Assembly (NCBI RefSeq): GCF_022662195.1
Contig: NZ_JAKMCS010000014.1
Span: 36,752-100,751 of the forward strand
Reading direction: 5' to 3'
Length of the DNA stretch: 64,000 nt
Origin: Aestuariivivens insulae
Lineage (GTDB): Bacteria; Bacteroidota; Bacteroidia; Flavobacteriales; Flavobacteriaceae
The position numbers and the translations under genes are program-made. The notes under the pieces were generated by a model. The model was not told where the DNA came from and made no database searches. It saw nothing but the letters and a program-made list of their open reading frames with translations. This document shows positions 20,870 through 30,065 of the stretch, one piece after another; positions within the stretch are counted from its first letter, which is position 1; each line of letters begins with the position of its first letter.

Positions 20870-22120
20870 TCAATTTTTAAAAATTTCTTTTTGCAACATT
20901 TCTAAAGCTTTACTTACCGCTTTGCTAATGACTTTTGCACGATGGCTTCCAAAGTTAAATACTTCTGAATAAACTACATTTTTTGTTGCTATTGCTATAA
21001 AAACAGTTCCCACTTCGGCATTGGAATCGCCTTTTGTTGGCCCTGCATTACCTGTGGTCGCTATAGCATAATCGGATTTATATAGCTGTCGTACTTTTTG
21101 GGCCATCGCTTCTGCTACTTGGGCACTAACAACGGAATATTCATTAATGATTGATTCCGAAACGCCCAAAACATCTATTTTGGATTGTGTAGAATATGTA
21201 ACCACGCCTCCTTTAAGATACTGTGAGGCTCCTGCTATTGAAGTGAACAATTGAGCCAATTTACCTCCAGTACAACTTTCTGCTATCGCTAAGGACTTGC
21301 CACGTTTTGTAAGTTGCTTAGCTATAACTGCTTCTTCGTTTCCGTCTTCATCTTCAAAACCAAAAAACTCCTTTTCAATTAAAGGCAAAAGTTTTTCTAT
21401 TTGAAAATCTACTTCTTTCTTAATATTATCGGTCTCAAAACTTTTAGCAGACAAACGTAGCCTCATTTTACCCAAACTAGGCAAATACGCTAGTTTTATG
21501 TGTTTTGGCAAAGCATCTTCCCAAGACGCAATACGATCGGCCAAAGTACTTTCTCCCAATCCGTAAACCAATAACGTTTTATGTAAAATAAAAGGACAAT
21601 GATATTTATCTTTTAATTTTGGAATGACCTGCTGGGAAACGAGTGCTCTCATCTCGTAAGGCACCCCCGGAAGTGACACAAAGGTTTTATTGTCCTTTTC
21701 CAACCACATCCCCGGAGCAGTCCCCAAAACGTTCATGAGTACTTCTGCACGTGATGGCACTAAAGCTTGATCTTTATTAACCTGAAGCAATACCTGTCTA
21801 TTGAACTGCTTCCAAATAGACTCTATATTTTTCAAAACAGCTGCATTTGGAACTAAGGTATCGTTAAAATATGCTGCAATGGTTTTTTTGGTGATATCAT
21901 CTTTGGTTGGGCCTAATCCTCCTGTAATTATAATGATATCGGCTCGGCTTTCTGCTTCTTCTAAGGCTTTTAGAATATGATCTCTATCATCTTGAATAGA
22001 AGTGATCTGGTATACCGAAACCCCTATTTTATTAAGTGCTTTGGCTATGTATGCCGAATTTGTATCAATTACCTGACCTATAAGAAGTTCATCGCCAATG
22101 GTAATTATTTCTGCTTGCAT
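20870..22120 (-). CDS. cinA: CinA-like competence/damage-inducible protein (NMN amidohydrolase type)
   Basis: The 416-residue protein has the N-terminal molybdopterin-binding-like domain (E-I-I-T-I-G-D-E-L-L-I-G-Q, ITGGLGPTKDD) and the C-terminal CinA domain (A-E-S-C-T-G-G-K-L-A-Q, then T-T-G-N-A-G-P). The C-domain in homologues is a nicotinamide mononucleotide amidase (PncC type), and the N-domain an ADP-ribose pyrophosphatase, so a pyridine nucleotide salvage role is likely. Its ATG overlaps the stop of the Hpt gene by one base. Confidence 0.93.
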   Translation of the reverse strand: MQAEIITIGDELLIGQVIDTNSAYIAKALNKIGVSVYQITSIQDDRDHILKALEEAESRADIIIITGGLGPTKDDITKKTIAAYFNDTLVPNAAVLKNIESIWKQFNRQVLLQVNKDQALVPSRAEVLMNVLGTAPGMWLEKDNKTFVSLPGVPYEMRALVSQQVIPKLKDKYHCPFILHKTLLVYGLGESTLADRIASWEDALPKHIKLAYLPSLGKMRLRLSAKSFETDNIKKEVDFQIEKLLPLIEKEFFGFEDEDGNEEAVIAKQLTKRGKSLAIAESCTGGKLAQLFTSIAGASQYLKGGVVTYSTQSKIDVLGVSESIINEYSVVSAQVAEAMAQKVRQLYKSDYAIATTGNAGPTKGDSNAEVGTVFIAIATKNVVYSEVFNFGSHRAKVISKAVSKALEMLQKEIFKN

Positions 22121-22461
22121 TACAAATTAAAATCGGATTTAATCTCGGCCAGAGCATTATCTACTGCCGTTGTAACAATGTTGAGTTTTTCGGTAATGTC
22201 CATATCTGTTTTGGTAAACTTCCCCCAGTCTTGGACTTCAATTAAATCATCAAGAATACCAAGTTCAAATAAGTCTACCGTTGGTTTCATTTTATGGGCA
22301 GCCTGGTAAGCTTCTTGGTAGTTTTTATCTGCAACTGCTACCTTTAAACGCTCAACATCTTCTGAAACTTCTTCAATAAAAGTTTCAGCCAGAGTTAATA
22401 TAAAATCTTCATCGTTATCGGCTAATTCCCTTACTCTAAATAATTTGTAATGCTGCTCCAT
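22120..22461 (-). CDS. Hpt (histidine phosphotransfer) domain protein
   Basis: The 113-residue helical protein has the Hpt signature A-A-H-K-M-K-P-T with the phosphoacceptor His56. It is a lone Hpt module of the sort that passes phosphate between a hybrid histidine kinase and a response regulator. No kinase or regulator gene is nearby, so its partners are unknown. It is sandwiched between the FAH-family gene (2 nt) and cinA (1-nt overlap), within one transcription unit. Confidence 0.82.
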   Translation of the reverse strand: MEQHYKLFRVRELADNDEDFILTLAETFIEEVSEDVERLKVAVADKNYQEAYQAAHKMKPTVDLFELGILDDLIEVQDWGKFTKTDMDITEKLNIVTTAVDNALAEIKSDFNL

Positions 22462-22463
22462 AG

Positions 22464-23075
22464 TTATTTTACTGTTATTGAAAATAGTTGTCTTTCTTCT
22501 ATAAACCCAACTAATTTATCATTGGCTTGCACTTTGCCAACGCCTGCTGGCGTGCCCGTAAAGATAATGTCTCCTATCTTTAAAGTGAAATATTTTGAGA
22601 TATATTCAATTAATTCATCAATTTTCCAAAGCATATGACTTGTATTTCCTTTTTGTACAATGGTATTGTTCTTTTTTAAAGAAAATGTAATATCATTAAT
22701 GTTTTCAAATTCATTTTTGCTAATCCACTGACCTACAACTGCTGCGCCGTCAAAGGACTTTGCTTTTTCCCAAGGCAGTCCTTTTGCTTTTAATTTAGCC
22801 TGAAGATCCCTGGCCGTAAAATCGATACCCAAGCCTATTTCATCATAATATTTATGGGCAAATTTTTTATCTATATACTTACCTATACGATTTATTTTCA
22901 CCAAGACTTCTACTTCGTGGTGTACATCTTCAGAAAAATCAGGAATAAAAAACGGTTGCCTTTTTAATAGAATTGCAGTGTCTGGCTTCAAAAAAACAAC
23001 AGGTTCTTCTGGTTTTTCATTTTCCAGCTCCTCAATATGTTCGGTATAATTGCGACCGATGCAAATAATTTTCAC
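22464..23075 (-). CDS. Fumarylacetoacetate hydrolase family enzyme (acylpyruvase-like)
   Basis: The 203-residue single-domain protein has the FAH metal-binding set: the Glu pair in V-H-H-E-V-E-V near residue 52 and the Asp in GIDFTARDLQ near 93, with I-I-F-T-G-T-P-A-G-V-G towards the end. The small size fits acylpyruvate hydrolase or oxaloacetate decarboxylase (YcgM/FAHD1-like) members and not tyrosine-pathway FAH. The exact substrate is not decidable. It lies 17 nt downstream of the exonuclease gene. Confidence 0.88.
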   Translation of the reverse strand: MKIICIGRNYTEHIEELENEKPEEPVVFLKPDTAILLKRQPFFIPDFSEDVHHEVEVLVKINRIGKYIDKKFAHKYYDEIGLGIDFTARDLQAKLKAKGLPWEKAKSFDGAAVVGQWISKNEFENINDITFSLKKNNTIVQKGNTSHMLWKIDELIEYISKYFTLKIGDIIFTGTPAGVGKVQANDKLVGFIEERQLFSITVK

Positions 23076-23091
23076 CTCTCCTTAATTTTGG

Positions 23092-23868
23092 TTAGCTCAA
23101 CTTATTGTTTAAACTTCTTAGCTTTATGGCCGTTAATACTTTTTTAGTGTACAACGGGAAATCGGCATTTAACAGCCAACCAAAATAGCCTGGTTCTTGT
23201 TCCAAAATTTGGGTCACCAATTTACCTTTATGCTTCCCGAACGAAAAACACTCTTCGCCTTTTTTATTATATACGATGAATCCAGCAAAATCTGCAAACT
23301 TTTTACGGGAACTAAACTCGGCTAAAAACTTGGCGTCGTTTTCTAAATCGTCGTATTTAGCTATTTGCGCTTTTAACACTTCATAAGTTGCCATTGTATC
23401 GGCTTCGGCACTATGGGCATCGTCTAAATTTTTATCGCAATAAAACTTATAGGCTGCACTTAATGTACGTTGCTCCTTTTTATGAAAAATGGTCTGCACA
23501 TCAATGGTCAATGTGTTTTTCATGTCGAAATCCAAATCTGCCCGTAACATTTCCTCTGCCAAAAGCGGAATATCGAACCTATTGGAATTGAACCCACCCA
23601 AGTCGGCATCTTTAATTAAATTATGTACCTCTTTAGCTATTTCCTTAAAGGTTGGCTTATCTGCCACATCGGCGTCGCTTATGCCATGTATAGCCGTAAC
23701 CTCACTTGGAATTGGCATTTCTGGATTTACCAACCAACGATGACTTTCCTCCTTACCATTGGGATGCACTTTTAAAACAGCGATTTCAACAACGCGATCT
23801 GAAGTAATGTTTACGCCAGTAGTCTCTAAATCGAAAAAACAGATGGGCTTTGAGAGATTTAATTGCAT
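23092..23868 (-). CDS. DEDDh 3'-5' exonuclease with ExoX-like C-terminal domain
   Basis: The 258-residue protein starts with the DnaQ-type exonuclease fold: Exo I in I-C-F-F-D-L-E-T-T-G, Exo II in G-G-F-N-S-N-R-F-D-I-P, and Exo III H-S-A-E-A-D-T. The C-terminal 60 residues contain FSFGKHKGK and Y-F-G-W-L-L, the ExoX-like C-terminal domain, whose motif also appears in the stand-alone DUF3820 protein at 6427-6663. It probably trims or proofreads nucleic acid ends; whether it serves Pol III or repair cannot be told. Confidence 0.88.
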   Translation of the reverse strand: MQLNLSKPICFFDLETTGVNITSDRVVEIAVLKVHPNGKEESHRWLVNPEMPIPSEVTAIHGISDADVADKPTFKEIAKEVHNLIKDADLGGFNSNRFDIPLLAEEMLRADLDFDMKNTLTIDVQTIFHKKEQRTLSAAYKFYCDKNLDDAHSAEADTMATYEVLKAQIAKYDDLENDAKFLAEFSSRKKFADFAGFIVYNKKGEECFSFGKHKGKLVTQILEQEPGYFGWLLNADFPLYTKKVLTAIKLRSLNNKLS

Positions 23869-23944
23869 GGATTCTTTTTTTGGATTGTAAAGATACTAAT
23901 CTCAAAAGTCTAACAAAGAAGGGGACGTAAACTTTTTATAATTG

Positions 23945-23976
23945 ATTAAAAAAACCAACCGTTTTTTGGGTTGGTT
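23945..23976 (-). terminator. Terminator of the E2 acyltransferase gene
   Basis: An 8-bp stem AACCAACC (23953-23960) / GGTTGGTT (23969-23976) is followed by a seven-base T-tract on the minus strand. Confidence 0.88.
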
Positions 23977-23998
23977 CTTTTGTATCTTCTTTTTTCTT

Positions 23999-25315
23999 TT
24001 ATATTTCTCTGTTAACGTCCCAGGCCTCTAAGTAATCTTTAACAGCCTTAACAAACTGTCCGCCCAAGGCACCATTAACAACACGATGGTCGTAAGAATG
24101 GGACAAAAACATTCTGTAACGGATACCTATAAAATCGCCCTCTGGCGTTTCTATTACTGCTGGCACCTTACGTATAGCCCCTAAAGCTAAAATCCCTACT
24201 TGAGGCTGGTTGATTATAGGCGTCCCCATAATACTACCAAACGTTCCTACATTGGTAACGGTATATGTTCCTCCTTGAACTTCATCTGGTTTTAATTGGT
24301 TTAAGCGTGCCCTATTGGCTAAATCGTTAACTTGCTTGGTCATACCTACCAAATTCAACTGATCTGCATTTTTTATAACAGGCACTATTAAATTACCATC
24401 GGGCAAGGCTGCTGCCATACCTAAATTAATGTTTTTCTTTTTTATGATAGTATCCCCTTGAACGGAAATGTTAATCATTGGGAAATCGCGCAATGCTTTA
24501 GCAATGGCCTCCATAAAAATAGGCGTAAAGGTTAGGTTCTCTCCTTCGCGTTTCATAAAGGCATCCTTAACCTTCTTTCTCCAATTCCAGATATTGGTAA
24601 CATCGGCCTCTATAAAACTCTGTACATGGGCAGAGGTTTGCACAGACTCTACCATATGATGGGCAATAAGTTTCCCCATTCTGGACATCTCTATAATTTC
24701 ATCACCACCACTTGAAACCACTGGAGCTGCTGATGCTTTAGTCTCTTGAATTGGTATAGCTGGCGTTGTAACCTTTGGTTCTGGCTGGCTAACTTGAGTT
24801 CCGCTTCCCCTATTCTCTATATAATCTAAAATATCATTTTTAGTCACACGACCATCCTTCCCAGTTCCTACTAGAACATCTAGTTCTTCTTGGGATACAC
24901 CTTCTTCTTTGGCTATGTTTCTAACGAGTGGTGAATAAAAACGTGTTTCGCTTGAAGCTATTACTGGAGCCGCTGTTTCCTTAGCAACAGTAATAGTTTG
25001 TTCCACCTCTTCAACAGCTTGATTAGCTTCAACACTTTCTGTTTCACTTGATGATGTTTCAGGAATATCTTCACCTTCAGTCTCAATAACAGCCAAAACA
25101 GCCCCAACTTCAACCACATCGTCTACATTAAAACGCTTTTCGACCAAAACACCTTCTACTTCGCTTGGCACTTCACTATCCACTTTATCTGTAGCGATTT
25201 CTACTACTGCCTCATCTAACTCTATAGTATCCCCTACTTCTTTTAACCATGAGGTTATGGTTGCTTCTGCAACACTCTCTCCCATTTTTGGTAACCTAAG
25301 TTCAAACTTTGCCAT
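23999..25315 (-). CDS. 2-oxo acid dehydrogenase E2 component (dihydrolipoamide acyltransferase)
   Basis: The 438-residue protein has one lipoyl domain (lipoyl-lysine in E-I-A-T-D-K-V-D-S-E, residue about 44), a flexible A/E/V-rich linker, a peripheral subunit-binding domain (F-Y-S-P-L-V-R-N-I-A-K-E-E near 130) and the catalytic domain ending with SHSYDHRVVNGA, which has the active His. The sequence fits the branched-chain or generic E2 type found alone in Flavobacteriia. The matching E1 and E3 genes are absent from the window, so the substrate is open. It has its own terminator. Confidence 0.9.
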   Translation of the reverse strand: MAKFELRLPKMGESVAEATITSWLKEVGDTIELDEAVVEIATDKVDSEVPSEVEGVLVEKRFNVDDVVEVGAVLAVIETEGEDIPETSSSETESVEANQAVEEVEQTITVAKETAAPVIASSETRFYSPLVRNIAKEEGVSQEELDVLVGTGKDGRVTKNDILDYIENRGSGTQVSQPEPKVTTPAIPIQETKASAAPVVSSGGDEIIEMSRMGKLIAHHMVESVQTSAHVQSFIEADVTNIWNWRKKVKDAFMKREGENLTFTPIFMEAIAKALRDFPMINISVQGDTIIKKKNINLGMAAALPDGNLIVPVIKNADQLNLVGMTKQVNDLANRARLNQLKPDEVQGGTYTVTNVGTFGSIMGTPIINQPQVGILALGAIRKVPAVIETPEGDFIGIRYRMFLSHSYDHRVVNGALGGQFVKAVKDYLEAWDVNREI

Positions 25316-25423
25316 ATGTTTAACGTAATGCTCGTTTTTTTAATTTCGTTTGCAAAATTAACAAAAAAACAGCGATTTCTTTTTATTATTCTTTACAAAT
25401 ACTTTACACTTAAAACTTAACAC

Positions 25424-26047
25424 TTAGTCACACCTCACAACTTCATATTGAATATCAAGAGATTGCAATGTTTTTTCAAAATGCTTATCTGGATTAATAA
25501 TAATGTTCTTTTTTGATATTTTAATCAATGATAAATCATCAATGTGATCTGTTATAAAAAGATCGATGGTGCCTAATCCTTTAGTTTTTAAATAACTTAC
25601 AACATTTTTCTTTTTATTTTCTTTAGAATTTTCAAATCTTAATAAATGTCTAGAATATGGGTTTTCCGTAGCTATGCAGGCATCGAATTTATGATCCTTA
25701 GCAATTATTTTTGAATAGCAAGCAGGGGCCGCTGTGGCTAAAATCTTCAAATTGTATTCTTCATTGTACAACTTAGAAATATCTCTTTTGTACCCTCCAA
25801 TACTCTCAACAAATTCAACATTATCCAGATAAGACTTATTCTTTATTGAACCTAAAACATTGTATTTCAACCTAGAATGACTTATAATCTTTAACATCCT
25901 AAAAGTCATAAATAGTAATATTCGAAAAGTCAACAATAAATCTAAACTCTTGGCACTACGCGTTAACAAGTATTTAACAAACTGATGAAACGTATTGGTA
26001 GCATAGAGGGTTCCATCCAAATCAATCACTAAAACTTTATTGTTCAA
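25424..26047 (-). CDS. HAD-superfamily hydrolase (start codon TTG)
   Basis: The 207-residue protein starts directly before the HAD motif I, V-L-V-I-D-L-D-G-T-L-Y (nucleophile Asp9, acid Asp11). Later it has L-A-T-A-A-P (motif II-like) and D-L-F-I-T-D-H-I-D-D (motif IV). Only a TTG at 26047 is available as a start; it overlaps the upstream gene by 11 nt, with AGGA about 9 nt before it. The cap helices resemble the phosphoserine-phosphatase-like subclass. The substrate may be a product of the neighbouring phosphoribosyltransferase. Part of the recR-GT2-PRT-HAD operon. Confidence 0.78.
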   Translation of the reverse strand: MNNKVLVIDLDGTLYATNTFHQFVKYLLTRSAKSLDLLLTFRILLFMTFRMLKIISHSRLKYNVLGSIKNKSYLDNVEFVESIGGYKRDISKLYNEEYNLKILATAAPACYSKIIAKDHKFDACIATENPYSRHLLRFENSKENKKKNVVSYLKTKGLGTIDLFITDHIDDLSLIKISKKNIIINPDKHFEKTLQSLDIQYEVVRCD

Positions 26048-26624
26048 AATCTTTTCCTTTATAATCCTTTGACCACGGAAATCTAACTAAAACATTCTTG
26101 AATATATAGAAATCTGGTTTAATAATTGATTCCTCCAAAGTCCATGATAAAACGGCTATTTTAATATTGGCTTCTGGAAACTGTTCCTCTAAATTATTTT
26201 TCACTAAATGCATAGTCCTTCCAGTATCTATAGCATCATCAACAATCAATATATTTTCAATCTCAATACTTGGAGCTGCATTTATCTTAACGGTTAGTTT
26301 AGATAATTCATCTAAATTCATTTTGCTTATTGAAGCCAAAGCTTTTTTAGACTCATACCTTCTTAAATAATTTAAAATTGAATATGGTAAAATCCTTAGT
26401 AATACTCTAAAAATAGCATTTTGCTTTATTTGCTCTCTCCTTCTTTGAATTCTAACAGAGTAAAAATCTGTTTTACTAAACTTATTTTTTGCCTTAAGCA
26501 GATTTCCCAAATGAGCTCCAGCATTTTCTATTTGCACTACGATATCTGGGTCGATATCTATTTTTGCAGACAGCGCATCTAGTTCTTCCTGAAAACCAGA
26601 GTTATTAAGTGTTTTTACTTTCAC
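26037..26624 (-). CDS. Phosphoribosyltransferase-fold protein
   Basis: The 195-residue protein has the PRPP-binding loop ILIVDDAIDTGRTM at residues 125-138, which marks type I phosphoribosyltransferases. The N-terminal 110 residues are unusual: they are basic, helical and do not match the hood of HPRT or other purine enzymes that I know. It may transfer ribose-5-phosphate to an unusual acceptor, with the adjacent HAD protein removing the phosphate. It overlaps the glycosyltransferase upstream by 4 nt and the HAD gene by 11 nt. Confidence 0.75.
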   Translation of the reverse strand: MKVKTLNNSGFQEELDALSAKIDIDPDIVVQIENAGAHLGNLLKAKNKFSKTDFYSVRIQRRREQIKQNAIFRVLLRILPYSILNYLRRYESKKALASISKMNLDELSKLTVKINAAPSIEIENILIVDDAIDTGRTMHLVKNNLEEQFPEANIKIAVLSWTLEESIIKPDFYIFKNVLVRFPWSKDYKGKDFEQ

Positions 26625-27427
26625 TTATAAAAGACTTTTTTCTTCAACAAGATTAAAAAAGACTGGGGCATAATAAATGTTATTAGAGCCCTAAGAACTC
26701 CAATAGTTGCAATGATAGTAAAATTATATTCGTTTAATAATAATTTTATCCTGCTTTTTGTTTGAGCTTTTCTGTTTTTTGTGGACACGCCTTTAGATGT
26801 CATCTCACATTCCATTAAAATTTTTGTAATGTTTGTTGCCTTATAGTTTTTTAAAATATTAAAAAAATAAGCATGATCTTCTAAAGCGGGATAATCCTCT
26901 GAATAAACACCTACCTCCTTTACAACCTCAACCCTATACATGACTGCTGAATGTACAAACGGATTATACAAATGTATCACCTGCTTTAGCCTTTTATGAT
27001 AAGCAGGTGGTTTAAAATCAAACTGTTTATGTCTTTCTATATCAACAAACCTAACCCAACTTCCTACCAAGCCAACATCTTTACTATTTGTCAGTACTTC
27101 CTTTTGTTGTTTAAATCTGTTACTTAAACAAATATCGCCAGCGTCTATCCTTGCTATAAAGTCATACCTGTTTAAACCAATAATATGCTCCAATCCTTTA
27201 TTAAGTGTCTTTACAATCCCTAAATTAACTCCATTAACAAGCAAAAGAACATCTAAACAATTATTAAAATTCTTAACGATTTGTTTTACGCTATCTAACG
27301 CATCACTGCCGTCGTCAATAATAAACAAAGTAAAACCTTCTGTCTCATTGAGAAGCGACTCTAAGGTTAACTGTAAACCGCTATAGTTATTATAATGTGG
27401 GAGCAATACAGCTATTTGACCATTCAT
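26621..27427 (-). CDS. Family 2 glycosyltransferase
   Basis: The 268-residue GT-A protein reads IAVLLPHYNNYSGL, then F-I-I-D-D-G-S-D (39-42 region), and the DxD-equivalent A-R-I-D-A-G-D at residues 92-98. The tail (A-L-I-T-F-I-M-P-Q) is hydrophobic and may touch the inner membrane. It is probably involved in polysaccharide or glycolipid assembly; donor and acceptor are unknown. It starts 15 nt after recR and overlaps the phosphoribosyltransferase gene by 4 nt. Confidence 0.85.
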   Translation of the reverse strand: MNGQIAVLLPHYNNYSGLQLTLESLLNETEGFTLFIIDDGSDALDSVKQIVKNFNNCLDVLLLVNGVNLGIVKTLNKGLEHIIGLNRYDFIARIDAGDICLSNRFKQQKEVLTNSKDVGLVGSWVRFVDIERHKQFDFKPPAYHKRLKQVIHLYNPFVHSAVMYRVEVVKEVGVYSEDYPALEDHAYFFNILKNYKATNITKILMECEMTSKGVSTKNRKAQTKSRIKLLLNEYNFTIIATIGVLRALITFIMPQSFLILLKKKVFYK

Positions 27428-27441
27428 ATTTAAAAGGCGAG

Positions 27442-28059
27442 CTAAAGTTTCAACGACGACTCAAACGGAACTCGGTTTAAAATGCTTCTACCCAGGGTGA
27501 TTTCATCGGCATACTCCAATTCATCACCTACCGAAATGCCCCGTGCTATCGTCGATATAGTAACTTCACAATCTTGTATCTGTTTGTACACGTAGAAATT
27601 AGTAGTATCTCCTTCCATAGTAGAACTTAATGCAAAAATAAGCTCCTTTACCAAGCCGCTTTTAACCTTGGCAACCAAAGGTTCTATATTTAAATCATGG
27701 GGGCCAATCCCATCCATTGGAGAAATTTTTCCTCCCAACACATGGTACAAGCCTTTAAAAGAACCTGTGTTTTCAATGGCCATGACATCGCGAACGTCTT
27801 CTACCACACAAACTATTTGTTCATTTCTATTTACATTTGAACAAATCTCGCAAAGCTCTCCATCGCTAATATTATTACAGGATTTGCAAAACTTAATCTC
27901 ATTGCGCATGGCCAATAGCGCATTGGAAAGCGCTAAGGTTTGCTCCTTAGGCTGTCTAAGCATATGCAAAACCAACCGCAACGCTGTACGTTTCCCTATG
28001 CCAGGGAGTTGCGCCACTTCGCTAACCGCATTTTCAAGTAGTTTAGATGAAAAATCCAT
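27442..28059 (-). CDS. recR: Recombination protein RecR
   Basis: The 205-residue protein has the helix-hairpin-helix [12 protein letters not shown] near residue 20, the C4 zinc finger (C-K-S-C ... C-E-I-C) near 57-72 and the Toprim region ([14 protein letters not shown]). RecR works with RecO and RecF to load RecA at gaps. Length is normal. It is the promoter-proximal gene of a four-gene unit whose other members look unrelated to recombination. Confidence 0.97.
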   Translation of the reverse strand: MDFSSKLLENAVSEVAQLPGIGKRTALRLVLHMLRQPKEQTLALSNALLAMRNEIKFCKSCNNISDGELCEICSNVNRNEQIVCVVEDVRDVMAIENTGSFKGLYHVLGGKISPMDGIGPHDLNIEPLVAKVKSGLVKELIFALSSTMEGDTTNFYVYKQIQDCEVTISTIARGISVGDELEYADEITLGRSILNRVPFESSLKL

Positions 28060-28183
28060 ATGTTGCGAAATTACTATTTACACACTAATTTCACTAATTT
28101 TATTGTTCCTTTTAAATAAAACCTAGATCAATTTTGGATTTTGAAAATTAATAGTTGTATTTTGAAAACTTGAACTTTTACTT

Positions 28184-29641
28184 ATGACTGCCACACATAT
28201 TATTGTATTGATCGCTGCTTATTTTGGCGTGTTGATCCTAATATCCTACTTCACCGGAAAAGAAGATTCCAACGATGCTTTTTTTAAGGCCAACAAATCG
28301 GCTCCTTGGTATTTAGTCGCCTTTGGAATGATTGGCGCCTCGCTTTCGGGAGTAACGTTCATATCGGTTCCAGGAGCTGTTGAAACAAAACAATTTGGAT
28401 ACTTACAAGTGGTATTTGGGTATTTTTTTGGGTATTTAATCATTGCCTATGTCCTACTGCCTATTTACTACAAATTAAATCTCACCTCAATTTACACCTA
28501 TTTAAGAGACCGGTTTGGAAACACAAGCTATAAAACAGGTTCCATCGCCTTTTTAGTTTCCAGAACTGTTGGTGCTGCCTTTAGGTTGTTTTTGGTAGCT
28601 AAAGTGCTCCAACTTCTAATTTTTGACCAATATCATATTCCTTTTACAATTACGGTAATAATAACCATAGCCTTAATTTGGTTATACACATTTAGAGGAG
28701 GTATTAAGACTATTATTTTTACCGATACACTTCAAACCCTTTTCATGCTCATTTCTGTAGTGGTTACTATTGTTTTTTTAGCTTCTGCATTAGATTTAAA
28801 TAGCATACAGGACATCTATTCGAACATTAAGGATAGCCCAATGAGCAAAACCTTCTTTATGGATGATGTTAATGATGCCCAATACTTTATAAAAAGTTTT
28901 TTAGCTGGTATGTTCATCACTATTACCATGACAGGGCTTGACCAAGATATGATGCAAAAAAACCTAACCTGCAAGAACCTAAAAGAGGCCCAAAAAAATA
29001 TGGTTTCCTTTAGTATCGTACTCATTTTTGTTAACATCCTGTTCTTGGCTTTGGGGCTTATGCTTACCCAATATGCAGATGCTCATGGTATAACAGCAAA
29101 AAAAGACGATTTATTTCCAACCATAGCCATGTTGCCCGAAATTGGTGTAATGACTTCTGCATTCTTTCTTCTAGGGTTGATTGCCGCCGCTTATTCCAGC
29201 GCAGACTCGGCACTAACATCCCTAACCACTTCTTTTTGCATTGATATTATTGAATTGGACAAAAAGCCCAAAGCGTCACAAAAAAAGGTTAGAAAACGTG
29301 CCCATATTTTTATAAGCATCGTATTAGTAATTGTCATCGTATTATTTGATACTATCTTTAAAGATGTTTCGGTTATTTGGGAATTGTTTAAAGCTGCTGG
29401 TTATACATATGGGCCTTTATTAGGATTATTTGCTTTTGGCATTTTTACCAAAGCCCAATTAAAAGACAGATTCGTTTGGGTAGTTGCCTGTATTGCTCCA
29501 ATAATATCATATTTGATAAACACCTATTCTGTTGACCTGCTAAATGGCTACCAAATTGGCTTCGAAATTTTAATTATAAACGGTTTGTTAACGTTTATAG
29601 GCTTAATATTGATTCGTAGCAAGCAACACCAAGGTACATGA
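28184..29641 (+). CDS. Sodium:solute symporter (SSS family)
   Basis: The 485-residue integral membrane protein has about 13 hydrophobic helices and the SSS family patterns: [23 protein letters not shown] near the start (helix TM1 region), [16 protein letters not shown] near 170, and [13 protein letters not shown] near 342, which carries Na2-site Ser residues. The substrate is not clear; sugars, sialic acid and amino acids are all used within the family. Its last 39 bases overlap the 3' end of the convergent CoA-binding gene. Confidence 0.92.
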   Translation: MTATHIIVLIAAYFGVLILISYFTGKEDSNDAFFKANKSAPWYLVAFGMIGASLSGVTFISVPGAVETKQFGYLQVVFGYFFGYLIIAYVLLPIYYKLNLTSIYTYLRDRFGNTSYKTGSIAFLVSRTVGAAFRLFLVAKVLQLLIFDQYHIPFTITVIITIALIWLYTFRGGIKTIIFTDTLQTLFMLISVVVTIVFLASALDLNSIQDIYSNIKDSPMSKTFFMDDVNDAQYFIKSFLAGMFITITMTGLDQDMMQKNLTCKNLKEAQKNMVSFSIVLIFVNILFLALGLMLTQYADAHGITAKKDDLFPTIAMLPEIGVMTSAFFLLGLIAAAYSSADSALTSLTTSFCIDIIELDKKPKASQKKVRKRAHIFISIVLVIVIVLFDTIFKDVSVIWELFKAAGYTYGPLLGLFAFGIFTKAQLKDRFVWVVACIAPIISYLINTYSVDLLNGYQIGFEILIINGLLTFIGLILIRSKQHQGT

Positions 29642-29965
29642 GGCTTCAAAAGAAATACCTTGTTCTTGTAAGATAGAATAAAACTCTGGATTTTCTGTTC
29701 CCGGATTAAAAATAACACGTTTTGGTTTTAAGGATACGATGTAATCGTAATATTCCTTTTGCCGCTTAGGATTCATATACAATGTTACTGTATGCACATT
29801 TTCAAAAGGTATTAATTTGGTCTGGACTTTAATGCCACTAATCTCACCTTCTTTCTTACCGAAAGCTACTGCTTCTACTTTATTGGCTACCAAGCGCTGC
29901 ACAGCATAATTACTATACCTATTGGGCTTTAATGAAGCCCCAAAAACCAAGGTCTTTTTATTCAT
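29603..29965 (-). CDS. CoA-binding (Rossmann-fold) domain protein
   Basis: The 120-residue protein is one CoA_binding domain: [14 protein letters not shown] near the N-terminus, the V-T-L-Y-M-N-P middle strand and [10 protein letters not shown] near residue 90. It is of the short YccU-like type and has no known reaction. Its last 13 codons overlap the end of the symporter gene on the other strand, so the two transcripts can form a short duplex. Confidence 0.85.
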   Translation of the reverse strand: MNKKTLVFGASLKPNRYSNYAVQRLVANKVEAVAFGKKEGEISGIKVQTKLIPFENVHTVTLYMNPKRQKEYYDYIVSLKPKRVIFNPGTENPEFYSILQEQGISFEASCTLVLLATNQY

Positions 29966-30065
29966 ATGTTAAAAAAAAGTTAATACAACACAAATATAGT
30001 AACAGAATCCTTCATTTTGCGTCTACATTTAAAACATCAATCAAAACAATCCTATCAACAAAACA

